Source: JAZDKP01 sp043802925 (lineage in GTDB: Bacteria > Fibrobacterota > OXYB2-FULL-49-7 > JAEUSG01). From it: 26,508 nucleotides of DNA. The notes under the pieces were generated by a model. The model was not told the origin of the DNA and did no database searches. It saw only the letters and a program-made list of their open reading frames with translations. Position numbers and translations under genes: made by a program. The DNA is taken from NCBI GenBank assembly GCA_043802925.1, contig JAZDKP010000170.1:1-26508 (forward strand). The letters run 5' to 3'. Positions 15,601 to 23,828 of the stretch are shown one piece after another (the first letter of the stretch is position 1; every line of letters begins with the position of its first letter).

Positions 15601-17744
15601 TTCATGAAACGCACGGTGTCACTGTGGCCCGACAGGGTCCCGGACCGGGATCCGCCCGCGTAAAAGACCGTGTCCGACGCCGTCAGTACAGGGGCCGGGT
15701 TGTGGAGCTTGACGTAAACATAATCCGTATCCGAGCCCCAGCCGTTGGAATCCGCGGCGCAATAAGCCAGGCGGTAAACCGTGTCCGCGTGGTCGATGGG
15801 AAGAATCTGCGTGGAACAGGCGTAGGTCATGGCAGCCGTGTTGCGGAGCGTGTCGTCAAAGGAGGAACCCAACCCTGTAAAGTGGCCTGTCATCACCGCG
15901 TTGCCGTCATAATCGCGGGCCTGGGTGAAAATCCGGAGGATATCGGTACGCGCCACGAGCCGCACCGTGTCGTCGGGCGGCAGGGCGGCCGCGTCACCGT
16001 TGATGCGGAAACTGTCGAGTGTGGCGCCTTTTGGCTTGACGTTATAAGTGACACCGAGCGAACAGACCACGGGCCGCTGCCGGCCGGTGACCGCGGTGAC
16101 CATACGGACGTTGTACTGGTAATGGTTTTCGGCCAGGGTCCGCAGGATCGTGGCGCCCGATACAGCCTGGAACGACGGGACAAAACCCGCGGACGTGCCA
16201 GCATCAAATTCGATGGAGGCGGAGCCGCCGCTGCCCGTGTCCGTGAATGAAAAGCCCGTATAGGTGATGGAATCGCCGGCAAAGCTTCCCCACACGCTCC
16301 CGTCAAGGGAGTCCTCGACCACAGCGTAAGCGGTATCGTAATAATAAAAAAGCGCCATAAAGGCGGAACTGTAGATTTCGAAATCATGGTCCGCAAAAGC
16401 GGCCACAAAGCTGCCCGCGGTATCCAGGGCGATGGCGGTATTGTAGTTGTTGGACTCCAATGGATTGTTGATATATTCGGTGATGTTGTTGCTGACGGAA
16501 ATCTGCCCGCTGAAAATGGTGTCCGTGATGGAACCGTTGACAAGGTCATAGAGGCGGCCGACCAGCCGACCGTTGTCACCCAGCGCGCGGCCCGACCGGT
16601 GCACCCAGGCGACCCCAAGACGGTTGGCCGCATATGAAAGCGAGGGGGCGACACCGCTGTCCGGCTCCAGGGTCACGGTCCCGGTCACAACCGGCACGCC
16701 CGACGAAGCGTCCACCAGCTTGAGCAGGAGCGTGGTGTCCGCCTTGCCATACGCCACGGCAAAGCGAAGATGCCCGAGGGAAACCACGCGAATGTTGCGC
16801 TCAAACTGCGAGGGATTGTACACGCCAACATCCGCGGTCAGTGTGTCGATATCGGTAAAATTCGCGGCCGCGCGCACCAGGAGCAGGCCGGTGTAATCCC
16901 GGAGCCCGGCAATCAGGAAAACCCCGCTTGCAGAATCGCGCGCCATGGAAAGGTCCCGGCAGTCCAGGGCCGCCACATCACGTAAAATCGTCACCGGAAT
17001 GCCGCGCTGAATGGTGTCGGAACCCAGAAGCCGGACGGGGTTGATTTTGATGACCTTGGGGGAACCGACGATATTACTGTCATAAACGGTAAAAAGCGTG
17101 TCGCCGGGGGTGTTCAGCACATAATCCACATAAGTTTTTGAGTTCAAGATGTTGTCAAGATGGGTCGTAAAGGTCATCCCGTTGCCGGGAAGGGGCGCAT
17201 CGACGCAGAAGATGGAATCGGTGAGCGTGCCGCCACTGCCCTGGCACAAGCGGTAGACCCGCTGGTTGGGGCCGAGTAAACTCTTCGCATTCACGCCGCC
17301 CACGGTGTTGCCCCCGCGCACGGGAATCCATTTGGTGAGCAGCTTCCCGGCCGAATTGACGCTCGAATCATAGGCCACGGAATCCCGGTCCGGGAAAAGC
17401 GTCATCCGCTTTTCAAAGTAATAGTTTCCTTCCGGAATCGGGCCCGCGGTCCTGCAAAAGATGTAAGAAAAACAAAACCGGTTCTTGTCCGTGGAAACCA
17501 GCGTGGGCCAGGCCGCCTGCCATTTGCTGGGAATATAGGTGGTCGAACCGCTGGCGAGGATATCCACAGCCCCGAGGCGCACATAATGCGTACTGTCCAC
17601 GCCGGGCGAAAGGCTGGTCCCCAGCACGCGCGCATCGGTGAGCGCAACCGGCGCTGAAAGGTCGGTCTTGACGGACCGGCCGGCAAATAACGGAAGCGCG
17701 GCCATCAGGACCGCGGCCAACAACCGGGACGCGCGCCGTCTCAT
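12648..17744 (-). CDS. Giant exported repeat protein with FlgD/T9SS-like C-terminal domain
   Basis: A 1698-residue Asp/Ser/Thr-rich protein. It has a signal peptide (residues 1-22, RLLAAVLMAALPLFAG). The N-terminal 600 residues resemble a beta-propeller or similar all-beta region. Two near-identical 110-residue units follow (about 686-905), then further Ig-like beta domains. An SbsA-type Ig segment lies near 1445-1560 (SLSPDSGAAGVDSRPVLRITF). The last 110 residues are a FlgD-like Ig / T9SS-type C-terminal domain (LNVRIYDVAGDLVYSTR, WRWDTRNGSGRAVGSGLYLF, end KLIVIR). Its ATG overlaps the fliJ stop as ATGA, so it is translated with flagellar genes. I infer a cell-surface protein. Whether it serves the flagellum is unknown. 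Confidence 0.8.
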   Translation of the reverse strand: MRRRASRLLAAVLMAALPLFAGRSVKTDLSAPVALTDARVLGTSLSPGVDSTHYVRLGAVDILASGSTTYIPSKWQAAWPTLVSTDKNRFCFSYIFCRTAGPIPEGNYYFEKRMTLFPDRDSVAYDSSVNSAGKLLTKWIPVRGGNTVGGVNAKSLLGPNQRVYRLCQGSGGTLTDSIFCVDAPLPGNGMTFTTHLDNILNSKTYVDYVLNTPGDTLFTVYDSNIVGSPKVIKINPVRLLGSDTIQRGIPVTILRDVAALDCRDLSMARDSASGVFLIAGLRDYTGLLLVRAAANFTDIDTLTADVGVYNPSQFERNIRVVSLGHLRFAVAYGKADTTLLLKLVDASSGVPVVTGTVTLEPDSGVAPSLSYAANRLGVAWVHRSGRALGDNGRLVGRLYDLVNGSITDTIFSGQISVSNNITEYINNPLESNNYNTAIALDTAGSFVAAFADHDFEIYSSAFMALFYYYDTAYAVVEDSLDGSVWGSFAGDSITYTGFSFTDTGSGGSASIEFDAGTSAGFVPSFQAVSGATILRTLAENHYQYNVRMVTAVTGRQRPVVCSLGVTYNVKPKGATLDSFRINGDAAALPPDDTVRLVARTDILRIFTQARDYDGNAVMTGHFTGLGSSFDDTLRNTAAMTYACSTQILPIDHADTVYRLAYCAADSNGWGSDTDYVYVKLHNPAPVLTASDTVFYAGGSRSGTLSGHSDTVRFMKRQNLILRFDLSDANDAATLTSRSTLSGALRKNYVNVQTLLDTLLSSEMASDTECFAFVVRDPGGLTDSLSFTVIAYNPTPVLTALDTVFFTGGSRYATLVGHSDTVRFMKRQNLILRFDFTDSNDASVLSDRSYLAAAVRKNYANVQTVLDTLTAWDMAGDTARFAFTVRDPGGSTDSISFTAIAYNPPPSDSLAGDAFTFQNSLALARRIQSGDTAALVDSGFIVFHAFGRDSNETDLKHVLTFNGQRIDSAQGALHYTDTLYADSVHDLDTIGVIISDTLVMDTIQFYVRVTHQPRIVSLLYQNPAALFTQDSVAVNIRNGVPDTFVLTVSDPDVGFGDSLTYIVYIIRSDTTVDTQRTSVSQTFTWFHAPGLLDRRAVLRVNDRTLFSDSVIVDFLYPVFSFGPAHAADSLYFTDSIARYVTRSLLPRDSVSAENHVVALANLGTDTLRVTSVLMKSARDAEGWLRFGWAADATGAGVSLSGRISTERLLLPSDTAYLVVRDSAAVPFGATPQGLRTLTSGDTVIYDTLGLVTNDPLNDTVWIPVRIVCNELPYAVGDSLLFIGDVPLLPKTHAVAAGGAPYAPFKPGYRTLALVFNEFLDTLTVTGRNLLVYSALDSALFAASVGTDSFQPIPGSIRWGARTAVRQDTLFFTPAYTSGGYTSPAFGNAQPPDGYFVAADRLRVRVSRNVLDIAGNGFDVAGIAQPDPVRLFRFFGAVLDSSSLRVISLSPDSGAAGVDSRPVLRITFSAPLDSASVDTARTGNRSVRVVSSFNIQSALPLASAPSVNGTILTVVPDAQFYSGDSIIVTLSAALRDTFHGTLDGNGDGRGAYFYRFGAATYAQVNTFTDDPDTSADNYAYWFRVATDAFYFYPCPYEPARNVRHEALGGVVFKNLHALEKNQSAKSLNVRIYDVAGDLVYSTRQKNAPIRFDVGTGSRPEWRWDTRNGSGRAVGSGLYLFSFTDSDDKKVIKQGKLIVIR
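15031..15690 (-). repeat. Tandem 330-bp (110-residue) repeat in the giant protein
   Basis: Two units of exactly 330 bp (15361-15690 and 15031-15360) each encode the pattern VLTA-DTVF--GGSR, then GHSDTVRFMKRQNLILRFD, then RKNY-NVQT-LDTL, then RDPGG-TDS-SFT--AYNP. The in-frame period and high similarity show a past duplication of one Ig-like module. Confidence 0.9.
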
Positions 17745-18205
17745 GCGGGGGCCCCCTCCTCCTGATGCAAACGGATGAACTGCTGCGAGCAGACATCGTC
17801 GAGCCGCTTCATCTCGAACCGCCGCCGCTCCTTGACCCAGATTTCCTTCCGGCGTTCGCGCAGGCGCTCCAGCGCCTTGACACGGCGCCGCGACTCCACC
17901 AGCTTGTCGCGGGCCGCGCGCACCCGGATGTGCTTTTCGCGGACCGTGACCTTCTGCCGTTCGATGCGCTGTTTGAGGTCGAACATGTAAAGCACGTAAA
18001 GCCGCATCCGGCCCGCGCTCTCGCCCTGTTCGCGGACCGTGCGCTCACTCTCCTGGCTGCCGTCATACTCGCGGCCAAGGTTGACAAGGTCCTGCTCCGC
18101 GACCAGCATTTCACGGTTGGCCTCCCCGAGCTTCTTTTTCTTCTCCTCTTCGTCCAGACGGTAGACCCGGAGGAGCACCTCCAGGTTGAAGCGGAAGCGT
18201 TTCAT
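17741..18205 (-). CDS. fliJ: Flagellar export protein FliJ
   Basis: A 154-residue, highly charged, almost entirely alpha-helical coiled-coil protein. It begins MKRFRFNLEVLLRVYRLDEEEKK, typical of FliJ (F-F-L--LL--R). FliJ sits in the centre of the FliI hexamer and helps couple the export ATPase to the FlhA gate. Its start overlaps the fliI stop and its stop overlaps the start of the giant gene, both as ATGA. Sequence identity in this family is always low, but position after fliI and the N-terminal pattern make the call firm. Confidence 0.9.
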   Translation of the reverse strand: MKRFRFNLEVLLRVYRLDEEEKKKKLGEANREMLVAEQDLVNLGREYDGSQESERTVREQGESAGRMRLYVLYMFDLKQRIERQKVTVREKHIRVRAARDKLVESRRRVKALERLRERRKEIWVKERRRFEMKRLDDVCSQQFIRLHQEEGAPA

Positions 18206-19521
18206 CCGGTTTTGCCCGCCAGTGTCTTTAGGGTTGTCACGATGTCCGCGAAATCGGTCTTTTCGTTCACCTCCTGGCGGAGGAACTTGTTGACGTCAGG
18301 CATAATCCCTATCGCCTTATCAACCTCGGCGTTGCTGCCCTTGGCATAAGCGCCGATGGTGATGAGGTCCTCGGCCGCGCGGTACTCAGCCATGAGGCTG
18401 AGCAGGCGGCGGGCAGCCTTGCGGTGCTCGGGGTCCGTCACGTCGGGCATGACGCGGCTGATGGAGCCGAGCACGTCCACGGCCGGGTAGTGGTTCTTCT
18501 GGGCCAGTGCGCGTGACAGCACGACGTGGCCGTCAAGGATGGCGCGCATGGCGTCCGCGATGGGCTCGTCCATGTCGTCTCCTTCGACGAGCACCGTGTA
18601 CATGCCCGTGATGGAGCCTTTGTCGGACATGCCGGCGCGTTCGAGCAGGCGGGGCAGAAAGGCAAAAACCGAAGGCGTGTAGCCCTTGGTGGCCGGCGGC
18701 TCACCCGTGGCGAGTCCGATTTCGCGCTGGGCCATGGCAATGCGCGTGGTGGAATCGAGCAGGAGCATCACGTCGTGGCCCAAATCGCGGAAGTATTCGG
18801 CGATGGTGGTGGCCGTGAGCGCCCCTTTGAGGCGTATGAGCGCGGGCTGGTCCGAAGTGGCCACCACGACCACGCTTCGCTTGAGGCCTTCTTCGCCCAG
18901 GTCCCGTTCAATGAATTCCTTGACTTCGCGGCCGCGCTCGCCTATCAATGCGATAACGTTGACCTTGGCGAGGCAGTGGCGCGCGATCATGCCGAGCATG
19001 ACGCTCTTGCCCACGCCGGAACCCGCAAAGATGCCGATGCGCTGCCCCTTGCCGAGCGTCAGCATTCCGTCGATGGTGCGGATACCGGTGAGCATGGGCT
19101 CCGAAATGCGGCGGCGGAGGAGCGGATTGGGCGGGATGGCGAAAACAGCGCGCGACGCGTCCGTGGAAAGGGGTCCCTTGCCGTCAAGCGGGTTGCCGAG
19201 GCCGTCCACGACGCGTCCGAGCAACGAGGCGCCGATATGTATTTTGAGCGGGCGGCCGGTGGCCACCACGTCCAGGCCGGGCCGGATACCGGCCATTTCA
19301 CCGAGGGGCATGAGGAGCGTCTTGTTGTTCTTGAAGCCCACCACCTCGGCGCGGCCCGCAGGCTGCCCGTGGTGTTCGAGATCGCAGATTTCGCCGATGG
19401 AGGCCGTGGGACCGTCCGCCTCAATGACAAGGCCGATGACCTGTGACACCTTGCCGTTGATACGGTAAGGCTGGAGATCGCTGTCCAGGGCCGCGGTATA
19501 TTTATCAAGGGCCTGGGTCAT
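18202..19521 (-). CDS. fliI: Flagellar export ATPase FliI
   Basis: A 439-residue F1-beta-like ATPase powering flagellar type III export. Walker A reads GIFAGSGVGKSVMLG (near residue 165-178), the catalytic Glu lies in LIGERGREVKEFIE, Walker B is DVMLLLDSTTRIAMAQREIGL, and the family segment GEPPATKGYTPSVFAFLPRLLERAG follows. The N-terminal barrel has GKVSQVIGLVIEADGP. The frame opens 10 codons earlier, but the ATG at 19521 overlaps the fliH stop as ATGA and matches the family start. It acts at the membrane base with FliH and FliJ, its direct neighbours. Confidence 0.97.
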   Translation of the reverse strand: MTQALDKYTAALDSDLQPYRINGKVSQVIGLVIEADGPTASIGEICDLEHHGQPAGRAEVVGFKNNKTLLMPLGEMAGIRPGLDVVATGRPLKIHIGASLLGRVVDGLGNPLDGKGPLSTDASRAVFAIPPNPLLRRRISEPMLTGIRTIDGMLTLGKGQRIGIFAGSGVGKSVMLGMIARHCLAKVNVIALIGERGREVKEFIERDLGEEGLKRSVVVVATSDQPALIRLKGALTATTIAEYFRDLGHDVMLLLDSTTRIAMAQREIGLATGEPPATKGYTPSVFAFLPRLLERAGMSDKGSITGMYTVLVEGDDMDEPIADAMRAILDGHVVLSRALAQKNHYPAVDVLGSISRVMPDVTDPEHRKAARRLLSLMAEYRAAEDLITIGAYAKGSNAEVDKAIGIMPDVNKFLRQEVNEKTDFADIVTTLKTLAGKTG

Positions 19522-20345
19522 GTCACCGCGCCCATGCCTTCCTCCCAGCATTTGAGGAAAACCTCTTTGATTTTTTCCAGCTGGGTGGAAAGGCGGGCGT
19601 CAACGGAGCCGGAGGGCGAATCAAGGATGCAGCCGCCGCTTTCAATCCGGGAATCCTCCTGTATCCTGATTTCCTTTATCTGCACGGTAATGGGGAGCCA
19701 GAACGCGCGGCCGAGCTCCACGGCCTGGACATCCGCGGGATTGACGCGCACCGTGACCGTGTCAGCCTTGGCGACCTCGGCAATGGCGGCCTTCAGGATG
19801 TTGAGCGTGACGTCGCGGCCCGTGGCCGCGGCTTCGCGCCGGATGATCTTTTCGACGGCCAGGAATATAATCTCGAGCGACTTGCGCTCGCTTTTGTTCA
19901 GCACCGCGTCCTTCTGCGCCTCAAAGCTTTTCAGGACCTGCGTGATTTTCCCCTGGACCGCACTGATGGATTTCTGCATCTCGGCCTTGCCCGCCTGGCG
20001 GCCTTCTTCGCACCCTTTTTTCTGCCCTTCGGCCAGCCCCTTGCGAAAAACGGTCTCACGCTCTTTCACGACCTGCTGCCGGAGCGCAGCGTTCTCCTTC
20101 TGGAGCTTGTCGACCAGGACCTTGAGGCCCACAATCATCTTCTCTTCCGTGGCCGCCATTTCGCGCGGGGTGCGGCCGGGCACGTAAAACTGCCCCAGCG
20201 TCAGGTCATAGCCCGAATAAGCCCGGGTGGGGTCGGCCTTGCGCACCGCGGACTTTGGGAACAGGGTCACGGCCTCGGTGCCCAGGGCCTTTTTGGCCGC
20301 GTCGAGCAGGAGCGAGTTCATGAGGGACTGGCGGTCGTCCTTCAT
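19518..20345 (-). CDS. fliH: Flagellar assembly protein FliH
   Basis: A 275-residue protein. The middle is a charged coiled coil with GxxxG-like spacing (GLAEGQKKGCEEGRQAGKAE), typical of FliH. The C-terminal domain (ADTVTVRVNPADVQAVE, DSRIESGGCILDSPSGSVDA) matches the FliH / V-ATPase E-subunit-like fold. FliH binds FliI and holds it at the export gate and C ring. Its ATG follows the fliG stop with no gap. N-terminal residues 1-60 are variable in the family. Confidence 0.94.
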   Translation of the reverse strand: MKDDRQSLMNSLLLDAAKKALGTEAVTLFPKSAVRKADPTRAYSGYDLTLGQFYVPGRTPREMAATEEKMIVGLKVLVDKLQKENAALRQQVVKERETVFRKGLAEGQKKGCEEGRQAGKAEMQKSISAVQGKITQVLKSFEAQKDAVLNKSERKSLEIIFLAVEKIIRREAAATGRDVTLNILKAAIAEVAKADTVTVRVNPADVQAVELGRAFWLPITVQIKEIRIQEDSRIESGGCILDSPSGSVDARLSTQLEKIKEVFLKCWEEGMGAVT

Positions 20346-21407
20346 TTACACCACCACGTCGTCGCTGCCGCCGCGGCCGGAGATGATGATCTCGCCGTCG
20401 TCTTCGAGGCGGCGGATGACATCCACGATGCGCTGCTGGCACTCCTCAACGTCCTTGAGGCGTACGGGCCCCATGTACTCCATCTCTTCCTTGATCATTT
20501 CGGAAGCACGGGACGACATATTCTTGAAAAACTTGCTCTGGACCTCCTCGCTGCTGCCCTTGAGCGCGAGGCTGAGCTCTTTGGTGTCAACCTCCTTGAG
20601 TACGCGCTGCATGGAGCGGTCGTCGATGAGCAGGATGTCTTCGAACACAAACATGAGGTTCTTGATTTCCGCGGCGAGCTCGGGGTTTTCACGCTCGAGG
20701 TTGCCGAGGATGTTCTTTTCCGCGCCGCGGTCGACCATGTTGAGCATTTCGGCGATGGCTTTGACGCCGCCGATTTCGGAGACGTCGCCGCCAAAGAGCG
20801 ACTTGATCTGGTCGGACAGCACCTGTTCCACCTGCTGCAGCACGTCGGGTGAGATGGACTCCATGGTCGCAATGCGCGTGGCCACCTCCACCTGCATTTC
20901 GGCCGGCAGGGCCGAGAGGATGGAGGCCGAGGCCTGGGTCCCCATGTGCGCGAGGAGGAGCGCGATGGTCTGGGGGTGTTCCTTCTGGATGAAGTTGACA
21001 AGCTGCTGTGGGTCCACGTGCTCCAGCAGGTTGAAGCCCGTGGTCCGGATGGCGTTCTGGACCTTTTCCAGGATTTCCTTGGCGCGCGCGGGCCCGAGGG
21101 CGGCCTCGAGCACCTCGCGGGCGTAATCGATGCCGCCCTGGCGGATGAACTGCTGGGCCATGGTGAGGTGGTGGAACTCCTCAAGGACCCGTTCGCGGAT
21201 TTCGGGGGTGATGCCGTCAAGACGGGCGATTTCGGTGGTGATCTTCTCGACCTCGTCATCGCTCATTTTCTGGAATATTTTAGAGGACACCTCCGTGCCC
21301 AGCGCCACAAGCACGATGGCCGCCTTTTTGGGCCCCGGGATGTTGATCGCCTTGGGGCTGACCTCGGGTTTGCCCTGGTTTTCGTAATCGCTTTTATAGA
21401 AACCCAT
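20346..21407 (-). CDS. fliG: Flagellar motor switch protein FliG
   Basis: A 353-residue rotor protein of normal length. Family segments include GPKKAAIVLVALGTEVSSKIF near the N-terminus, the EHPQTIALLLAHM motif in the middle domain, and MFVFEDILLIDDRSMQRVLKEVD with the charged torque helix of the C-terminal domain. FliG links the MS ring (FliF) to the C ring and meets the stator. The end (GGSDDVVV) is short and Gly/Asp-rich. The ATG has AGGAAGG upstream. It lies 23 bp after fliF. Confidence 0.98.
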   Translation of the reverse strand: MGFYKSDYENQGKPEVSPKAINIPGPKKAAIVLVALGTEVSSKIFQKMSDDEVEKITTEIARLDGITPEIRERVLEEFHHLTMAQQFIRQGGIDYAREVLEAALGPARAKEILEKVQNAIRTTGFNLLEHVDPQQLVNFIQKEHPQTIALLLAHMGTQASASILSALPAEMQVEVATRIATMESISPDVLQQVEQVLSDQIKSLFGGDVSEIGGVKAIAEMLNMVDRGAEKNILGNLERENPELAAEIKNLMFVFEDILLIDDRSMQRVLKEVDTKELSLALKGSSEEVQSKFFKNMSSRASEMIKEEMEYMGPVRLKDVEECQQRIVDVIRRLEDDGEIIISGRGGSDDVVV

Positions 21408-21430
21408 CGCGCACCTTCCTACGTTAACCG

Positions 21431-22969
21431 TTACGCCGCCGGTCCACTCGCGGCCTCGCCCGTACGCAACCAGCCGCGCAAAATGCCCGCCACGGCGTCG
21501 GGATCGTCCCGCGACAACATCTCGACCTTATCGATGATATCGTTGGTCCGCTTGGTCGCGGGCGGCAGCGCAATTTCCTCCTCCTTTTCGCCTATCCCCA
21601 CGAACTCGGGCACCGGCGGGTTGAGCGCGTCGATGATGTTGCGGGCCAGCGAACGCAGGAAGAAGATAAAGATGAGGATGATGGCGACCACGACCGCACC
21701 CTTGAGAATTTCCATCATCATGTCCTGGCGCGCTTCCTTTTCCATGGCCAGACGTTCGGATTCGATGAACTCGTTGTTAAACTGGAGGTTGTAGACCACA
21801 ATCTCGTCGCCGCGGTTGACATTATAGCCCACGGAGCGCTTGACAAGGTCCTCCATCTTCTGGATTTCCTCGGCCGCGCGCGGCGTGTAGGCCTTTTCAC
21901 CGTCTTTGGCGATCTTGTAGACGCCGTCCACGGCCACGGACACCGACAGCTTTTTGATGTTGCCCACGGTGCCGATGATGTTCCGAACGGTCTTGTTGAT
22001 TTCGTAATTGGTGATGGAGTTCTCTTTTTTCTCATTGGCCGCGGTCGTGGTGCCGTTGGCGCTCTCCTCGTTCCGCTCCTCGCTGCGCACGACCTTGCTT
22101 TCCGGGTCGTACACCTCCTCGGTCTTGGTCATCTGGTCAAAGTCCAGGTCCACGGTAACCTTGACGCGCGACTTGTTGGGGCCGAGCACGCCTTCGAGCA
22201 TGTCCTGCGCCTTTTTCGAGAGCGCGACCTCGACCTTGCCCTGCAGCTGCAGCTGGTTGGAAGTGCGTTCGGCGATTTCGCTGTCCCCGTAGGCGTCGGA
22301 CAGCATGTTGCCGTCGGTGTCGATAATGGAGATGCTCTTGCGCTTCAGGCCTTCCACGGAAAAAGCCACCAGGTTGGCGATGCCCGTGATTTGCTGTTCG
22401 GAAAGACGGGCACCGGGCTTGAGCTTGAGGACCACGGACGCGGTGGCCTCGGTCTGGCGTTCAATGAATATGGTTTCCTTGGGAATGACAATGTGCACGC
22501 GCGCCTTTTCGACCTCGCTCAGGTTCTGGATGGTGTTGGCGATTTCGCCCTCGAGCGCGCGGCGGTAGTTGATGTGCTGGACAAAGTCGGTCATGCCGAG
22601 GTTGGTTTTGTCGAATATTTCGTAGCCGATGCCGCCGGACTTTGGCAGGCCCATCTTGGCGAAGGTCATGCGGAGTTCGTATACGACTTTTTTGGGTACG
22701 GTGATGGTGCGGCCATCGCCCTCGATTTTGTATTCGTAGCCGCCGGTCTTGAGTTGTTCAACGATAGTGCCCGACTCGGCGAGGTCGAGGCCGGAAAAGA
22801 GGGTGGCATAGGCGGAGCCGCTGCCCGAATAACTGGTCCACACAATAAGCGTCACAAGTCCCGCAAAGGTCAGGATCACAACCGAGGTCGAGATAATCTT
22901 TTGCGGCGTGGACAGCCGGTTCCAGATGTCGTTCAGTTGTTTGAGAAGCTGTTTAAAGAAGTCTGACAT
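21431..22969 (-). CDS. fliF: Flagellar MS-ring protein FliF
   Basis: A 512-residue protein with a first membrane span at about 25-46, the ring-building domains (YATLFSGLDLAESGTIVEQL, FVQHINYRRALEGEIANTIQ, ARVHIVIPKETIF) and a second span near 430-455 (GAVVVAIILIFIFFLRSLA). The cytoplasmic tail DIIDKVEMLSRDDPDAVAGILRGWL is the FliG-binding helix. The ATG has GGGAGA upstream. FliF forms the membrane base of the basal body and is the first part assembled. All expected parts are present. Confidence 0.98.
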   Translation of the reverse strand: MSDFFKQLLKQLNDIWNRLSTPQKIISTSVVILTFAGLVTLIVWTSYSGSGSAYATLFSGLDLAESGTIVEQLKTGGYEYKIEGDGRTITVPKKVVYELRMTFAKMGLPKSGGIGYEIFDKTNLGMTDFVQHINYRRALEGEIANTIQNLSEVEKARVHIVIPKETIFIERQTEATASVVLKLKPGARLSEQQITGIANLVAFSVEGLKRKSISIIDTDGNMLSDAYGDSEIAERTSNQLQLQGKVEVALSKKAQDMLEGVLGPNKSRVKVTVDLDFDQMTKTEEVYDPESKVVRSEERNEESANGTTTAANEKKENSITNYEINKTVRNIIGTVGNIKKLSVSVAVDGVYKIAKDGEKAYTPRAAEEIQKMEDLVKRSVGYNVNRGDEIVVYNLQFNNEFIESERLAMEKEARQDMMMEILKGAVVVAIILIFIFFLRSLARNIIDALNPPVPEFVGIGEKEEEIALPPATKRTNDIIDKVEMLSRDDPDAVAGILRGWLRTGEAASGPAA

Positions 22970-23063
22970 GGTATCTCCCTTCTATCCCGAACCGCGCGTT
23001 TTAAGCGTCCCGGTACGGTATCCCTCCGCACCGCCGCTAAAGCGCCCGCGTTTGCCGCGGGCC

Positions 23064-23378
23064 TTAAACCTGCATCCGCATCACTTCCTGGTAAGCGTCG
23101 AGCATCTTGTTACGGAGTTCCATCATGAGCGAAAACGCGGTGTTGGCCTCCTCGACCGCGACCATGACCTGGTGCACATCCGTGATTTCGCCGGCCACCA
23201 TCTTTTCGATGGACTGGTCCGCATGGTTCTGCATGGAGTTCACGTCCTTGATGAATCCCTTGAGCGTGTCGCTGAAGGAGGGCACCTCCTCCGCGTTCAG
23301 GACGGTCTTCTGCTTGCCAATCTGCGGCGGTTCGTTCAGCCGGTCGATGCGCAAGAGGTTGTTCTGCAGGTCAGCCAT
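23064..23378 (-). CDS. fliE: Flagellar hook-basal body protein FliE
   Basis: A 104-residue, mostly helical protein of the usual size. The C-terminal part (EITDVHQVMVAVEEANTAFS, LMMELRNKMLDAYQEVMRMQV) is the conserved FliE region. FliE connects the MS ring with the rod and is an early export substrate. The start has GGAG. It lies 11 bp after the unknown 142-aa gene and about 95 bp before fliF. Confidence 0.96.
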   Translation of the reverse strand: MADLQNNLLRIDRLNEPPQIGKQKTVLNAEEVPSFSDTLKGFIKDVNSMQNHADQSIEKMVAGEITDVHQVMVAVEEANTAFSLMMELRNKMLDAYQEVMRMQV

Positions 23379-23389
23379 CGTGTCTTCTC

Positions 23390-23818
23390 CTATGCTATCG
23401 CGTCAAACAATTTTCCGAGTTTGGGCGTGTTCTGCGGTGTGTCCTGGGACGCACCCGTTGCGTTGACCGCCTCACTTGCGAGACGGGACACCGTGTACGC
23501 CGAAAGGAGCCCCTTCGCCTGCTTTTGCACGGGCGCAATGTGCATCGGGCTTGTGGTCCGGGGCGGGAGCGTGGCGCGCGTATTCTTGGAAACCGGCGCC
23601 ATATTCAGCCCGTTGCTTTTGTTATTGTCGCTGTTGCCGCGCAGAGCCTTGATGAGGTCCATAAACGACGCGCCGGCCGGCTTATCCGTGGATACCGTTG
23701 CCTGTGGCGCACGCACCGTCGATGCCGTGGACGTTCCACCCACGGCCATGCGCTTTTCCGCGGCCTTCTTAAGCTCGAGAAAACGCGCAAGGTCAGGAGT
23801 GACGGACTGTATTTGCAT
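23390..23818 (-). CDS. Unknown protein between flgC and fliE
   Basis: A 142-residue protein with no signal peptide or membrane span. It is rich in Ala, Ser, Thr, Pro and Asn and probably mostly disordered, with a short helical start (LARFLELKKAAEKRM) and a helical end (GLLSAYTVSRLASEAVNA), finishing TPKLGKLFDAIA. The start has GGAATG, and 10 bp separate it from flgC and 11 bp from fliE, so it is translated with the rod genes. I recognise no family. Size, disorder and place suggest an exported flagellar component, a chaperone or a regulator. The standard flgB-flgC-fliE order normally has no gene here. Confidence 0.8.
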   Translation of the reverse strand: MQIQSVTPDLARFLELKKAAEKRMAVGGTSTASTVRAPQATVSTDKPAGASFMDLIKALRGNSDNNKSNGLNMAPVSKNTRATLPPRTTSPMHIAPVQKQAKGLLSAYTVSRLASEAVNATGASQDTPQNTPKLGKLFDAIA

Positions 23819-23828
23819 GATTCATTCC

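Noticed and set aside
14373..16250. A 625-codon open frame on the + strand
   Set aside because: It is antisense to the giant protein gene, with Arg/Gly/Val-rich composition typical of a shadow frame in GC-rich DNA, and shows no domain.
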